Shown here: piece by piece, positions 46,001 through 58,000 of the stretch
How positions within the stretch are numbered: position 1 is the stretch's first letter
How the letters are laid out: each line of letters begins with the position of its first letter
Assembly: GCA_024362935.1 (NCBI GenBank)
Contig: JANCRA010000014.1
Location: forward strand, 3,181,001 to 3,245,000
Reading direction: 5' to 3'
DNA: 64,000 nt
Origin: Setophaga petechia
Taxonomy: Eukaryota > Chordata > Aves > Passeriformes > Parulidae
Made by a program: the position numbers and the translations under genes
Notes under the pieces: model-generated
Told to the model about the DNA's origin: nothing
What the model saw: the letters and a program-made list of their open reading frames with translations, nothing else
Databases searched by the model: none

Positions 46001-49000
46001 AACCAATAATACATTATTGTCAAACCATGACAATAATGTAAAGCAATGTAATGCAATGTAATAATATAATATAACATAATATAACATAACATAACATAAT
46101 ATAATATAATATAATATAATATAATATAATATAATATAATATAGTAAAAATAATATAATATAATATAATATAATATAATATAATATAATATAATATAATA
46201 TAATATAATATAGTAAAAATAATATAATATAATATAATATAATATAATATAATATAATATAATATAATATAATATAATATAATATAATATAATATAATGT
46301 AATATAATGTAACATAATATAATATAATATAACATAACATAATATAATATATATCATAATAATTTAGCCTTCTAAGAACGCAGAATCAGTTTCAATCATT
46401 TCCTTCCAACGGCCCCAGGAAATACCCCATCCCTACCTCCCAGCAGCATCTCCTGCAGCAAGCTGTCGATCCTGGCCACTCCAAAGAGCTTCACAAACTG
46501 CACCTGCTCGATCATCTGCCAGGTGATGCTCTGCAGGGGCGGCAGCAGCAGCAGGATGTCGCTGAAGCGGCCCCGCGAGTCGTACTGGCGGTCGTTGATG
46601 TAATCCTCCAGGTTCACCTGCACCTGGAAGCGCATGTTCTTCACCTTGCCCGGCTCGCTCAGCCCTCTGCAGTCTGGCACAGGGGGAAATGCTGTTAAAA
46701 TTGCTGCCCTGGTGTCCTAGGGTGAGGTTATGATGATTGTATTGCCATTCGTGTGTTCTGGTTTAGGGCAAATTTGGGAGAAAACCTCCAGAGAGCAAAC
46801 CCGCATGGCCCCTCCTTTCAACTGGTTCAGGAAGGATTCCTTGGACAGAAATGGAAAGAACCTGTTTATTTAACAGGCACATCATCCCCCAGCACACAAA
46901 ATGAACAATACCAGATGACACCACTCTGTCACTGCTCTGACAAAGATGACAAATTCAGAAAGTCTCTCTTGGGGGTGGTCGCTCTGTTTTCAGTCCCTCC
47001 GGCGCTGGGGCAGCTGCTGCAGCCACAAGGTGCAAACTCTTGGTGTTCCCAGGTCCCAGTCCGGAGCAGGTTCAAATTGGTCCAAAAAAGGGGAAGGAAA
47101 AACAGTCCAGGGAAAAATTTGGACTGCTTAGCTAAATTAACTAATGAGCAGAAGCAAAAAGCAGGAGAAAAGCAAAAAGCAGAAGCAGCACCATGTACTG
47201 CCCTGTCTCTGTGTCCTGCCAGCTGTGGGGGAGCAGCTGATAAGAAACCAAAACAAAACTTTTGCTCTCCAGAGCCAGTCTTGGAGGCACAGAACATGAT
47301 ATCCAGCATAAACAGAACACACAAATGGGGATACAAACACAATAACATCACCCTAGGACACCTGTGCAGGCAGATGTTGGCCTGTCAGGCAGTGGGATAG
47401 TGAGTAATGGGATGGTTGACAATCACAATAAAAAGGCAAATATCCTGTATGTATGTTAGAAGAAGTTTTGTAGATTTATATTTGTGTTTTGCCCCCTTGT
47501 GTTGTTATCAGGGGTGGCCTGGGTTTGGGACATTTGGGAGGGTTGGCTCGTTACTATGGCAGCACCTGACCTCCATTCAGAATTTAAGGAAGGGAACTCC
47601 ACCACTGGACAGAGAAGAAGGATTCAATGGACAGAACCTTGAGAGGGGCTAAAGGGTTGAAAGGTGAAGCCTCCATGGTGTGGATGAGCACATGGTGGTG
47701 ACAACTGGTCCAGTTTTGTTTAAGCAAATAAATTTGTCCCTGGGTCGGGTGAAGTGCTGGCATTTACAGCCTCCCACTCCTGCCTCTGCTGCTATCTAAA
47801 CCTGAGATTTCTGGATCACCCCACCATTTCTTTCACTGTCTGCAAGGAATCCACAGGTGGTGATCCTGGCACCGTAATATTTTCTCTATTCAATTGAATA
47901 AAGTCTATCTGTCTCTGTTGTATTTTTGATGAGGTTTTAATAAACCTTGCTAAATTTTTGGAAGTGACTATCACTTCTCACAGGCAGGATGTGTGCAGGG
48001 AAAAGGATGAGGAGGCAGTGATGCTCTGAGAGGGTGTCCAAGATCAGCTGGCAGGTTGGGCTGCCATTTCTTCACATCTCACATGGAACAGGGAAACAGT
48101 GAGGGGAATTGGAGGGAAAAAAGTAATTGGAGGAGAAACAGTAATTTGAGGAGACTTTGAAGGGAAACTAAGAAAATAGGGACTTGTTTCACATGGATGT
48201 GTCTACCTACAGCCATTAGTGAAGGGAAAAATTTCGAAGTTAAAATATTTATCCTTTCAAGGAAACAGCCTGGAATTTTCCCCTGAAAACTTTGAGTCAC
48301 AACTGCCACCACTAAATGCAAGGAGTTTTAGTGCCTGTATGTTGTGATTACACTCGCTGCACCATCAGGTTCTTGTCCTGCTCTCCTGTCTTTGACCTGT
48401 GGTCAATCCTTTTTTTCAAGGACCACTGGTCCAGCTTTGCTTAAGCAAATAAATTTGTCCCTGGGTCGGGTGAAGTGCTGGCATTTACAGCCTCCCACTC
48501 CTGTCTCTGCTGCTATCTAAACCTGAGATTTCTGGATCACTGCACCATTTCCTTCGCTGTCTGCAAGGAATCCACAGGCACCACATTTTGGGGAATGCAG
48601 TGCCAAGAGATTAGATAAAGTGGTTAACAAATCATTGTGTGTCAGCACCAGGCTCTGAGGACATTCCTGCTCGTTAGCACGGATGAACTTCACTTCACAC
48701 TCCCTCCTTCCAGCTGAAACCTCAGCACCTCGTTGTCACATTGATCTAAAGCCGCACACTGATCAGCTGGAAGGTAATTTGTCAAAATCAATTTGATGAA
48801 AGGTAATTTGTCAAAATCAGTTTGATCCCTCCTCTGTTCACAGCAGGCTTTGGTGAGCCAAAGTTCATGATGTTCCTGAAACTCCTGGATCTTGATTCTG
48901 AATCACTGAATACAGAAAAAAACCCCAATAATTAATGGATGATCCTCTGATTTCTCCATGCTAAAAGACAAAGGGGCATTGTCTGGACTTGGGATTTTTT

Positions 49001-52000
49001 TTTTCCTATGTCCTCCCTGAGCTCCAGGGAGATACCCACTGCAACCTGGGACAATGCAGAACCTCCTGTTCTTCTGGAATAAACACAGGAAAGCTTCAAA
49101 ACAAACTGGTTTTTCTCTGTATTTCCCTGTTCTCCATCCTGCTAGATCTGCCCTGCCCTGGGTTGCTGCTGGCTTCCAGCAAGATCCATTAGCACATCCC
49201 TGATATTTCTGGGCACCCTGAGCAGCCCAGCTCTCTGTGGTTTCTGATGGTGCTCTCTGGACTCTCTACAATGCTGCTTGTTTGGCTCTCTCTGCTTATA
49301 CATAATTAATAGAGGCATGTATGTCCTTAGTGATCATCTCCTGCATTTCAGGCTGATGGGCTTTCCCAAAGCTAAACTCCTGCAGCAGCCAAACTCCTCC
49401 AGGACCTGCAGAGCCTTGCACATCAGCCTGGCTGGAATTCACACTCAGGAATTGGTCACTTCTGCCTTAAACCTGCACTACTGAGCACTGCTCATTACAG
49501 CACGGGCAGGCTGAGATGCAGAGCAGCTCCAAGGGGTTTTCCAGGATTTTGGAGAGCCCCCAGCTGCTGTGCAAGCCCTGTGCCTGGCAGCCAGGGGAAT
49601 CTCACCTGGGTCGAAGAAGATGATGGCTTTCAGGCAGGCGTACTCATTGTCATCGATCTGGATGTCCCGCAGGGGCTTCACCAACTCGTCCAAGATTCTG
49701 GTGGCCACACGAGCGATTTCCAGCTCTGGGCAGTGCATGGGGATGATGAAATCATTCCCTGGGAAGACAAGAGGAATTCCCTGTCAGGTTTTGGCTCCAG
49801 TTCTGCTCTCATCCAGCAGCTCCCTGATAGTCCCAGTGCTGTTTGCAGCAGTTTCCAGCCTGCAGCTTTGTCATCTGATCTGAGAGAGAAGCAAGGCCCA
49901 GATCTCATCCCCTGGTGCTCATTTATCTCACCCACACTGTGCACACAGCCTGCTCCGTGTTCTGCTCTGCTTTGCCCTGTGTTACATCGAGCATCTGTTT
50001 GTAAGCAGTGCTGCACTGCTTTATTTTTGGTTTTCCTTTCTCACACAAAGTTATCCCTCTCTCTTTTCTTTAATGTGAAGCTTTTTAGGGTCAGTATTCT
50101 CATTTTTCTGAGAACAATCCCACCTGTGGTGGAAAACATCTATTTTCCTATAAAATAATAAATAATAAATAATAAATAATAAATAATAAATAATAAATAA
50201 TAAATAAATTGAGAAATAAATAGTTTTTCCTTTTCCTATAAAAGGAAACACCTAATTGCACTGTAATTTTTAATAGACATTTCTGCTAAGTTTTCAAGTA
50301 TCTATACCCATATATCCCATTGCTTGGACCTTGGCAGTTTCAGGTACAAAAGCAAGACAACCCAGTTTGAGATGCAAACTGTAATTTTTAATAGACATTT
50401 CTGCTAAGTTTTCAAGTATCTATACCCAAATACCTCATTGCTTGGGCCTTGGCAATTTCAGGTACAAAACCAAGACAACCCAGTTTGAGATGCCATTTAA
50501 ATCCTGGGGCTTTCTCATCCACAATTTCAAAGCATTGAGGGAACAGTTACAAAAATCCCAGTGAATTTACTGGCTCCTTTTTTACTCCAGCACTGTGTCT
50601 CCACCCAGATGGGCAGCCCAGGAGTGCAGAGGGGGTCTCAGGGATGCAGAATGCTTGGGAATGATTTGGGAGGGGGGAATTATAAAAGCAGGAGTGTGTT
50701 TCACTATCTTACCTAACAGCAGGAAATCAGTGTATGGTATGGACCTCTTGGCTACCCCGAGGAGCAGATGTTCCCCTGCGTGGGCTCTGAGCAAGGCAAC
50801 CTGGAGGAGACAGAAATCAGATTCCACTGGAAAAACAGAGGATGGAGTGCTGAGCTGGTGCTGTTTAATTTGGTGTTTGCTTAGGTCTGGCAGATCTACA
50901 GATAAAGTTCTGTTCAGGGCTAGAAAATATCAGTGTATGCTCACTTTGAGAAGTGAACAAACCAAATGAGAAGCTGTTTTTAACTACAAAGAGGGGTTTT
51001 GAGTAATTTGAGTTCTTAGGAAACGATCAGATTCTATATTCAATTATAAAGTACCAGTAAAGGAAAAATCAGAACTGCCCTGTAATTCAGAACTGCTGAG
51101 CAATTTCAGTTCTTTGGAAATTATCAGATTCTATATTCAATTATTAGGTACCAGTAAAGGCAAAATCAAAACTGTCTTGTAATTCAGAACTGCAGCAGCC
51201 TGACACAATCAGAATTTTTTGACTGGATCTTTTGCAGGTTGGACTGACCAAATCTATATTTTGAGGGACTTTGGCTACTGAAGTTATTTTTAACTGATCC
51301 CTCTTTCTCTCCTGTTTGCTCTCTGCAGAGGGTGGTCTGTATGTTAATGCCAGATTCTCCCATGAAAGCCCAGCTGGGAATTCCTTTCAAAGGCACTGGA
51401 ATTACTGGGAAGGGCCATAGGTTTTTACCTGGTCGTCGAGGGGGAGCTCACAGAAGGCTGGGATGTATTTTGCCCATTCCACCAGCACCAGGAGCTGCTG
51501 TTTCATGGATTCACACACGTCGTTGATGGTGGCAATCTTCTTCATGGCAATGTCTGCGCTGTGCACGGGGCTCAGGGATAAATACTGAAAGAGAAACCAG
51601 TTTTGGCCGTGTTTGCACCAGTACAATGCTGTTTTATCCCCCTCCAGATCAAGGATTCATCCCTGAGATGCTCCCGTTGTGGTTGGGCACTTTGTGCTCA
51701 GCTGTGTCCGGCTCACAGCCCATGGAGCAGCTTCCACGAGGTGGTGCTCAGTCCCAACACACACCCAGCCCTCCTCAGCCTCCTTCCCTGCTCTCCAGGA
51801 CAAAAATCAACATTCCCATTTCAGCAGCACCGTGTCTCAGCTTCCCACCAATCCCTCCTGCCAGCCAAATGCACAAAATGCATCCAGATTTTCTCCCCTA
51901 GGTTGCTGTCAGGGACACAAAGCTGCCTTTTTGATCTCTGCAGGGCTGCGTGGCAGGGAGAGGGTTAAAAATAACAATTTTTGAAAAGGAAGTGGGCTCA

Positions 52001-55000
52001 TTGCTGCATGTAATGTGCAACATCTGGACCCTGCGTTTCAGTGGGGAAAGGGTATTTGCATAAGAATTTAAAGGACGCTCAGGGTGAAATTAATGGTGGG
52101 GCATGAAATAAAAAAGCAATCAGCGTCAGCTGAAGCCCAATGGATTTACTCACATTATTTTTCTGCCCTGATAAAGAAGTTATGTGCAAAGATACAATCA
52201 ACCATGACTGGAATATTGTGTTCAGAGTAGGACAGAGTGCAGCAAGGAAGGATAAAATTCTGTGTGAATGCAGTGAGATTTTAGAGGTGCAGCAGCAATT
52301 TAGGCTGGGAGAAGAGAGACCTGGCTCTGCAACATCCCTCAGCCCTTGGAATTTCAGCTTTCCATCTCCCACCAAAGGTGCATCTGCTCCCTGAGGGATG
52401 TATGGCCTTGATAATGGATTTTTTCCTGCCTGCTTTTGGATATTTTGCATTTTCTTCCCTGTAGGTTTGTGCAGGAGCCATCCAAGAGCAGAAAAAGCCC
52501 TGGTTGGTTTAGTGGGCTGGGATTGCTGAGGGCCATGGACCCGTTTGGAGGGGCTGTCCCCACGTGTCCTACCTGCTGTGCCATGGCCTCAGCCTGGGTG
52601 AGGATGTTGATGGAGAGAGAGCCATTGTCCTCATAGCTGCTCCTGCGGATGCTGATCCTGTCACGCTCGTTCTGCACGGCTGAAAGGAGAGACAGAGGTG
52701 CTTGTGTCAGTGAGAAACTCCCAGTGGTTGTGGGAGTGAGAAAATCCCAGTGCTTGTGCCAGTGAGAAAACCCCAATGATTGTCCCAGTGAGAAAATCCC
52801 AATGACCGTGTAAGAAAATCCCAATGGTTGTGTGAGAAAATCCCAATGGTTTTGCCAGTGAGAAAATCCCAGTGCTTGTGCCAGTGAGAAAATCCCAATG
52901 GTTGTTTAAGAAAATCCCAATGGTTTTGCCAGTGAGAAAATCCCAGTGCTTGTGGCAGTGAGAAAACCCGAATGATAGTCCCAGTGAGAAAATCCCAATG
53001 ACCGTGTAAGAAAATCCCAATGGTTGTGTGAGAAAATCCCAGTGCTTGTGCCAGTGAGAAAACCCCAATGATTGTCCCAGTGAGAAAATCCCAATGGCTG
53101 TGTGCCAGTGAGAAAATCCCAGTGCTTATGGCAGTGAGAAAATCCCAATGGTCATGTGAGAAAATTCCAGTGCTTGTGGCAGTGAGAAAATCCCAATGGT
53201 TTTCCCAGTGAGAAAATCCCAATGGCTGTGTGCCAGTGAGAAAATCCCAGTGCTTGTGGCAGTGAGAAAATCCCAATGATTGTGTAAGAAAATCCTAATG
53301 GTTGTGGCAGTGAGAAAATCCCAATGGCTGTGTGCACCAGTGAGAAAATCCCAATAGTTGTGCCAGTGAGAAATCTGCCCCAAGCAGTGGCTGCTGCTCC
53401 TTGTGGTCCCTAAACAGGAGTGGCTGGGGCTTCGCTCCTTCAAGACCCTCCACAGTGGTTGGATTTGGAATAAACAGGCTCTGGGGAGGGGAAAAGGCCA
53501 CTCCAGAGGGAGAAGAGCAAGCACAAGAGGGGGATGAGGCCATTTGGGGATCAGAGCAGCACCCATGGGGGGTTTGCTGGTCCTACTGGATTGGATGCAG
53601 CTCAGGGGGAATTTGGGGGTTTGGGGTCACCTCTCTCCACCTGGCAGTGCTGGAGCCCTGGCCTTTGTGCCCCTTGGTGCCCCTTGGTGCCCCTTGGTGC
53701 CATGGCCGCACTGAGGGCTCTGTGCTGAGCTCCTGATACAGCAGGGAGCTCCTGGGGCTGCACCTCACCTCATGGCAGGGTTGGAAAAGCATCCCCTGAT
53801 GCCACCTCAGAGCAGCCTTGGAGTGTCCCCTGCCCCTGAGCTGGTGACCCCAGGGGACATCCCCACCCCTGGGGCACACAAAGAGTCACTGCACAGAGGA
53901 AGCTCAAAGAAAAGGAAGTTTAAATCCCCCTCAGAACCATTTCCTCAGTGTTGCCCATGACACAGCTGATTTCAGCCAGCCTGAAACCCTGACAGCAGTG
54001 ACACATGACAGCAGCACCAAGCCAGGGTTTGTCACCAGCCCAGCTGCTGTAAAGCCCTGCTGGAAACCAGCTCAGAGTCCTGAAACAGCAACACCACAGA
54101 CCTAGACACACTGCAGGGACCACAGTGGAATGAAGATCAACCCAAAGCTGGACATGCCATGGTGAATTGGAAAAAAACTCTGATTTTTGAGGCCCATTCC
54201 ACCCTTTAATCCATCCTTCCCCCTGAAGCACCAGCAACATCCATCATGCTCCATCAGCCCTGCACAGGGAACAGAAGGCAGGGATTGCACTTCAGCATTT
54301 ATTTTTGCAACAGCCTCGGAGAGCTGACTCACCTCCACTGCAGCCATCAAGTGAAACAGCAGCAGAGAAAAAAATAAAAGAGAATTTCAGTTTAACCCAA
54401 GCTGGTTTCAGTGCTGCTTTCTCTCCCAAGCCCTCTTGCCTCTGTCCAGCAGCTCAGGGCTGGGGAAGAAGCCTGAACACACTCGGTGTTCTCCTGGCAG
54501 CTCCCAGATCTTGGCTGCAAACAGCTCAGAAAGGCATTTGTCACCTCCCTGAAGCAGAGGGAGCAGGCAGATTCAGCATGTGGTGACAGGGCAGCACATC
54601 CCTCCTCCTCCTCCATGCAGCAATCCCAGACAGATTTCACTTTATTTGGGGTAAAATGACTCAAACAGAGCTGCCAAAGCACGACTCACTCTGTGCTTTA
54701 ACCCCTTGGGTGCAGAACATTAAAGGCTTTGTCTCAAAAGTGGCCATTTCTGAGATTTTTCCAGCAATATTTTTTCCATTTCTGCAGAATCAGCAGAGTT
54801 ATTTTGCCATCATTCTTTTGAGTCTTTGCCTCACTGCTGGGTCTTGTTTTAGAGCATCAGGACTCATCCCTGGGAATCCATACAAAGGAAAAACGTGGGC
54901 ACAGCTTTGCCCAGTTTGAGGGAAGGTGTTTCTTGCTGCCAGCTCACGTCCAACCACTGCTCTGTTTTCCTAACCAGCCTCTGATGAGGGGCCAACAAAG

Positions 55001-58000
55001 GACACAAAACAAGCACCAGTGACAAAAATCAATGCCTCCCCTTATCAACAGGGTTTATTTTCCAAGATCTGGGGCTCAGCCTTGCTGTCAGTCAGGATCA
55101 GCCTGTGGGGATCTGACTTTGTACCTGCATCCATTTCTCAAAGGTGCCACGCACAAACACATCCCTGGAGCATTTCCAGGCTGTGGACACTACAGAGAGG
55201 CAATTTGTCATCAATTTAGAGAAAAAGCAGCTTTAGGGAGGCTCTGCTAACCCTGCTCAGACAGCAGCATGAGTTGCCTGTGCAGGAGGGGTCAGCCTGA
55301 AGGTGAAGGTGGTTACAGGAACCATAATCTTGGCACTTCATGGGTTTTACTGGACCACCAGAAAGGTGAGTGGCAGCATCTCAGGAGAAATAAGCCTGAC
55401 CCCATCTGTATCATCACTGTTTTGTAAAATCCCCAAACAAGCTTCTACACCTGGATTTATATAAGGTGCTCCCCCATATGCTCTCAGGGTGGGTCTCTCT
55501 GCCAAGAAAAAGGACAAGTTTTGCCATTCCAATCAAGCTACACATCTGATTTTCTGTAAATCCTACAGTGCCAGGCACTCCTGGTCCCTATGACAGACTC
55601 CTTTAAGAAGCCTCAGCCTGTTTTTCTCCCCAGTCTTTTTATGGCACATATTTCAGTGCTTCCCTCATGCTCTGATAAGCTCAATCTTCCAGTGCAAGTG
55701 GATGGTACAGAGTGACTTTCTCAAGGTGATTTGGGTGTTATCTCTGAAAGCACCCAAGATGTGATGGAATTAGATACAAAGGGGAGTTAATGTTTCACCT
55801 GCCACAAAAATTAATCTATTACTGCGCAGTGATTATATTGCTGTATTTATTGTGTTTGTGAAAGGGAAGGGACAGGTCACTCCTGGTGAGGCAGTGGGAG
55901 TGCTGGCCCTGGGGGTGCTGGGCTCAGCTGGGATCTTGCCTTTGCTGTCAATAAAACTCAACAAACCTGTAGGAAAGACTAAAAACCCAGTGCTGGATCC
56001 CTCTGTCTCCCAAGGGCTGCTATTTCCAGAAGTGCCTGGCAAAATCTTTGCTCCCTGGTTTTTGGGTTTTTCTCCCTTCTCTGCACATTCCCAAAGGCAG
56101 AAGACATCACAAAGAGCCACGCAGCCCTGCAAGGAGTCCCCAGGATGGTGCTGGGCAGGGACAGCGTGTCCCTAAGCTGGGCTTTCCCACAGGGAGAGGG
56201 GAGAGCCCTCGGGTGCTGGGCTCAGCTGGGATTTTGCCTTTTCTGTCAATAAAACTCAACAAACCTGTAGGAAAGACTAAAAACCCAATGCTGGATCCCT
56301 CTGTCTCCCAAGAGCAGAAGTGCCTGGCAAAATCTTCACTCCTTGTTTTTTTTTTTTCCCTTCTCTGCACATTCCCAAAGGCAGAAAACACCACAAAGAT
56401 TCACCCAGCCCTGCAAGGAGTCCCCAGGATGGTGCTGGGCAGGGACAGTGTGTCCCTAAGCTGGGCTTTCCCACAGGGAGAGGGGAGAAAGGGCAGAATG
56501 ATGCTGGTGTCTCCCTCCAGGGACTTGTCCCTGGCTACAGCATGTCCTGGCAGCGGGAAGAGGATGGGAACACAAACAAACCCTCCCTGTGACGCAGGGC
56601 AGGCCTGGGAAGGGTTTTCTGCCACTCTGAGCCAGGCTGGACACTCTGCCTCCTGCTCTGGGCAAGCAGACAGGGGCTGTGGGATTGCAGCAAGCCCCTG
56701 CTTCCCAAACTGTTTGTGCTCACTGCCTTGCCTGGGCTGAGGAGCCTCCAGGGAGTGCAGTAAATGGGGCACAGGCACTGCCTGGGAGAGCAGCAAACCA
56801 GTAACTTTCCACAGCAATACAGAGGTTCCAGCTTTGCCTACACAGGAATTACTCTTTCCATCATTATTCCACTAAAACCAGCCTCAGTTAATGCTGGTGG
56901 GGTTGGAAATGTAGTGATAAATGGCACAGAGGGAGCAGGGGAGGGCAGTCCCTGCGTGGTGCACTCACCACTGTTCCTGTCTTCACCAACAGATTTACTC
57001 CTCCTGCTGCCTGATTAATTTATATCCACAAATAATCTTTTTTTTTCCTGAGCTACCTCGAATTTTGTAGGTGTGGTGTGTTTTATTTGCAGATAAATCC
57101 CAGTGGTACACGTACATTTAATCCTTTCATGGGTTTGTGGGCTGATTTATGACCACTGAAGGTAGAGAAGATCCTTTATCTTTTCCATCCTTCTTTGCAA
57201 TAAACTGCAGTCCCAGCATTCTGAAAGCTGGCAAAAGAAATGTGCAAACAAAAGGTATGAAACAAGATAGAGGCCCTGTGAAGCACTAATAAAACTGTCC
57301 TATAAGCCTGTCCAATTTCACAATAATAAAGAACAGCCTCAAACCCTCCCTCAAACACTCTCTCCTCCTTACTATTGCAGCAATAAATAAGTGATATAAC
57401 AATATAGGTGATATAACAATTTTTTTTTTACTTCTGTATAAAACTAAAGAAGTTCATTCACATTCATAAATTACTTTGAAGGGGATGAAGGGTTAAATAT
57501 TAACCCCTCTTTTTGTTTTCCCCCACCAGCAAGCTGAATCCTGACAGTGCAGTGCTGCCCTTTCAAAAAGCTTCCAAGGATTTCAGACACTCAGCTCCAT
57601 GTGAGGAGATGACCTGGCTCACTTGAGGAATCACACCCTGCTGATTTATTCCAGGTCAAACATGATCTCAGGGAGATGCTAAAAATAGAATCCTGCTGTT
57701 TTCTTTGGGTGTTTGAGTACCTGGTGTTCTACTCAGCCACTGATGCTGCAGTGACCCAAAACCTGTCTGGTGGTGTTGTGCAAGACAATAGAAATCAAAG
57801 CTTCTGAGCCAACAGAGGAACTCAGGGGAACAGCCAAAATATCCCCAAAACATCCAGACCACCCTCTGGCACAGCCCCAGTTTAACCCCAACACAAGAAT
57901 AAAGGAGTGAATCTCCTGTAGAAATCTTAGATCCTGATCACAGAGCTGTTTAGGACGTGAGAGGGGTTTTTTGTTCAGGCAAGGCTTTCCCTTTCCCCTC

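Noticed and set aside
45931..46357. Minus-strand frames made of Tyr, Ile and Leu
   Set aside because: These are translation of the TAATA pentamer array inside an LTR.
46753..47400. 215-codon plus-strand open frame
   Set aside because: It covers the 648-bp LTR-like element on the strand opposite its poly(A) signal; there is no retroviral or cellular domain.
52661..53566. Minus-strand repeat protein of [13 protein letters not shown] type
   Set aside because: This is read-through of the 22/26-bp intronic minisatellite. Unit lengths are mixed and it sits inside an HNF4B intron.
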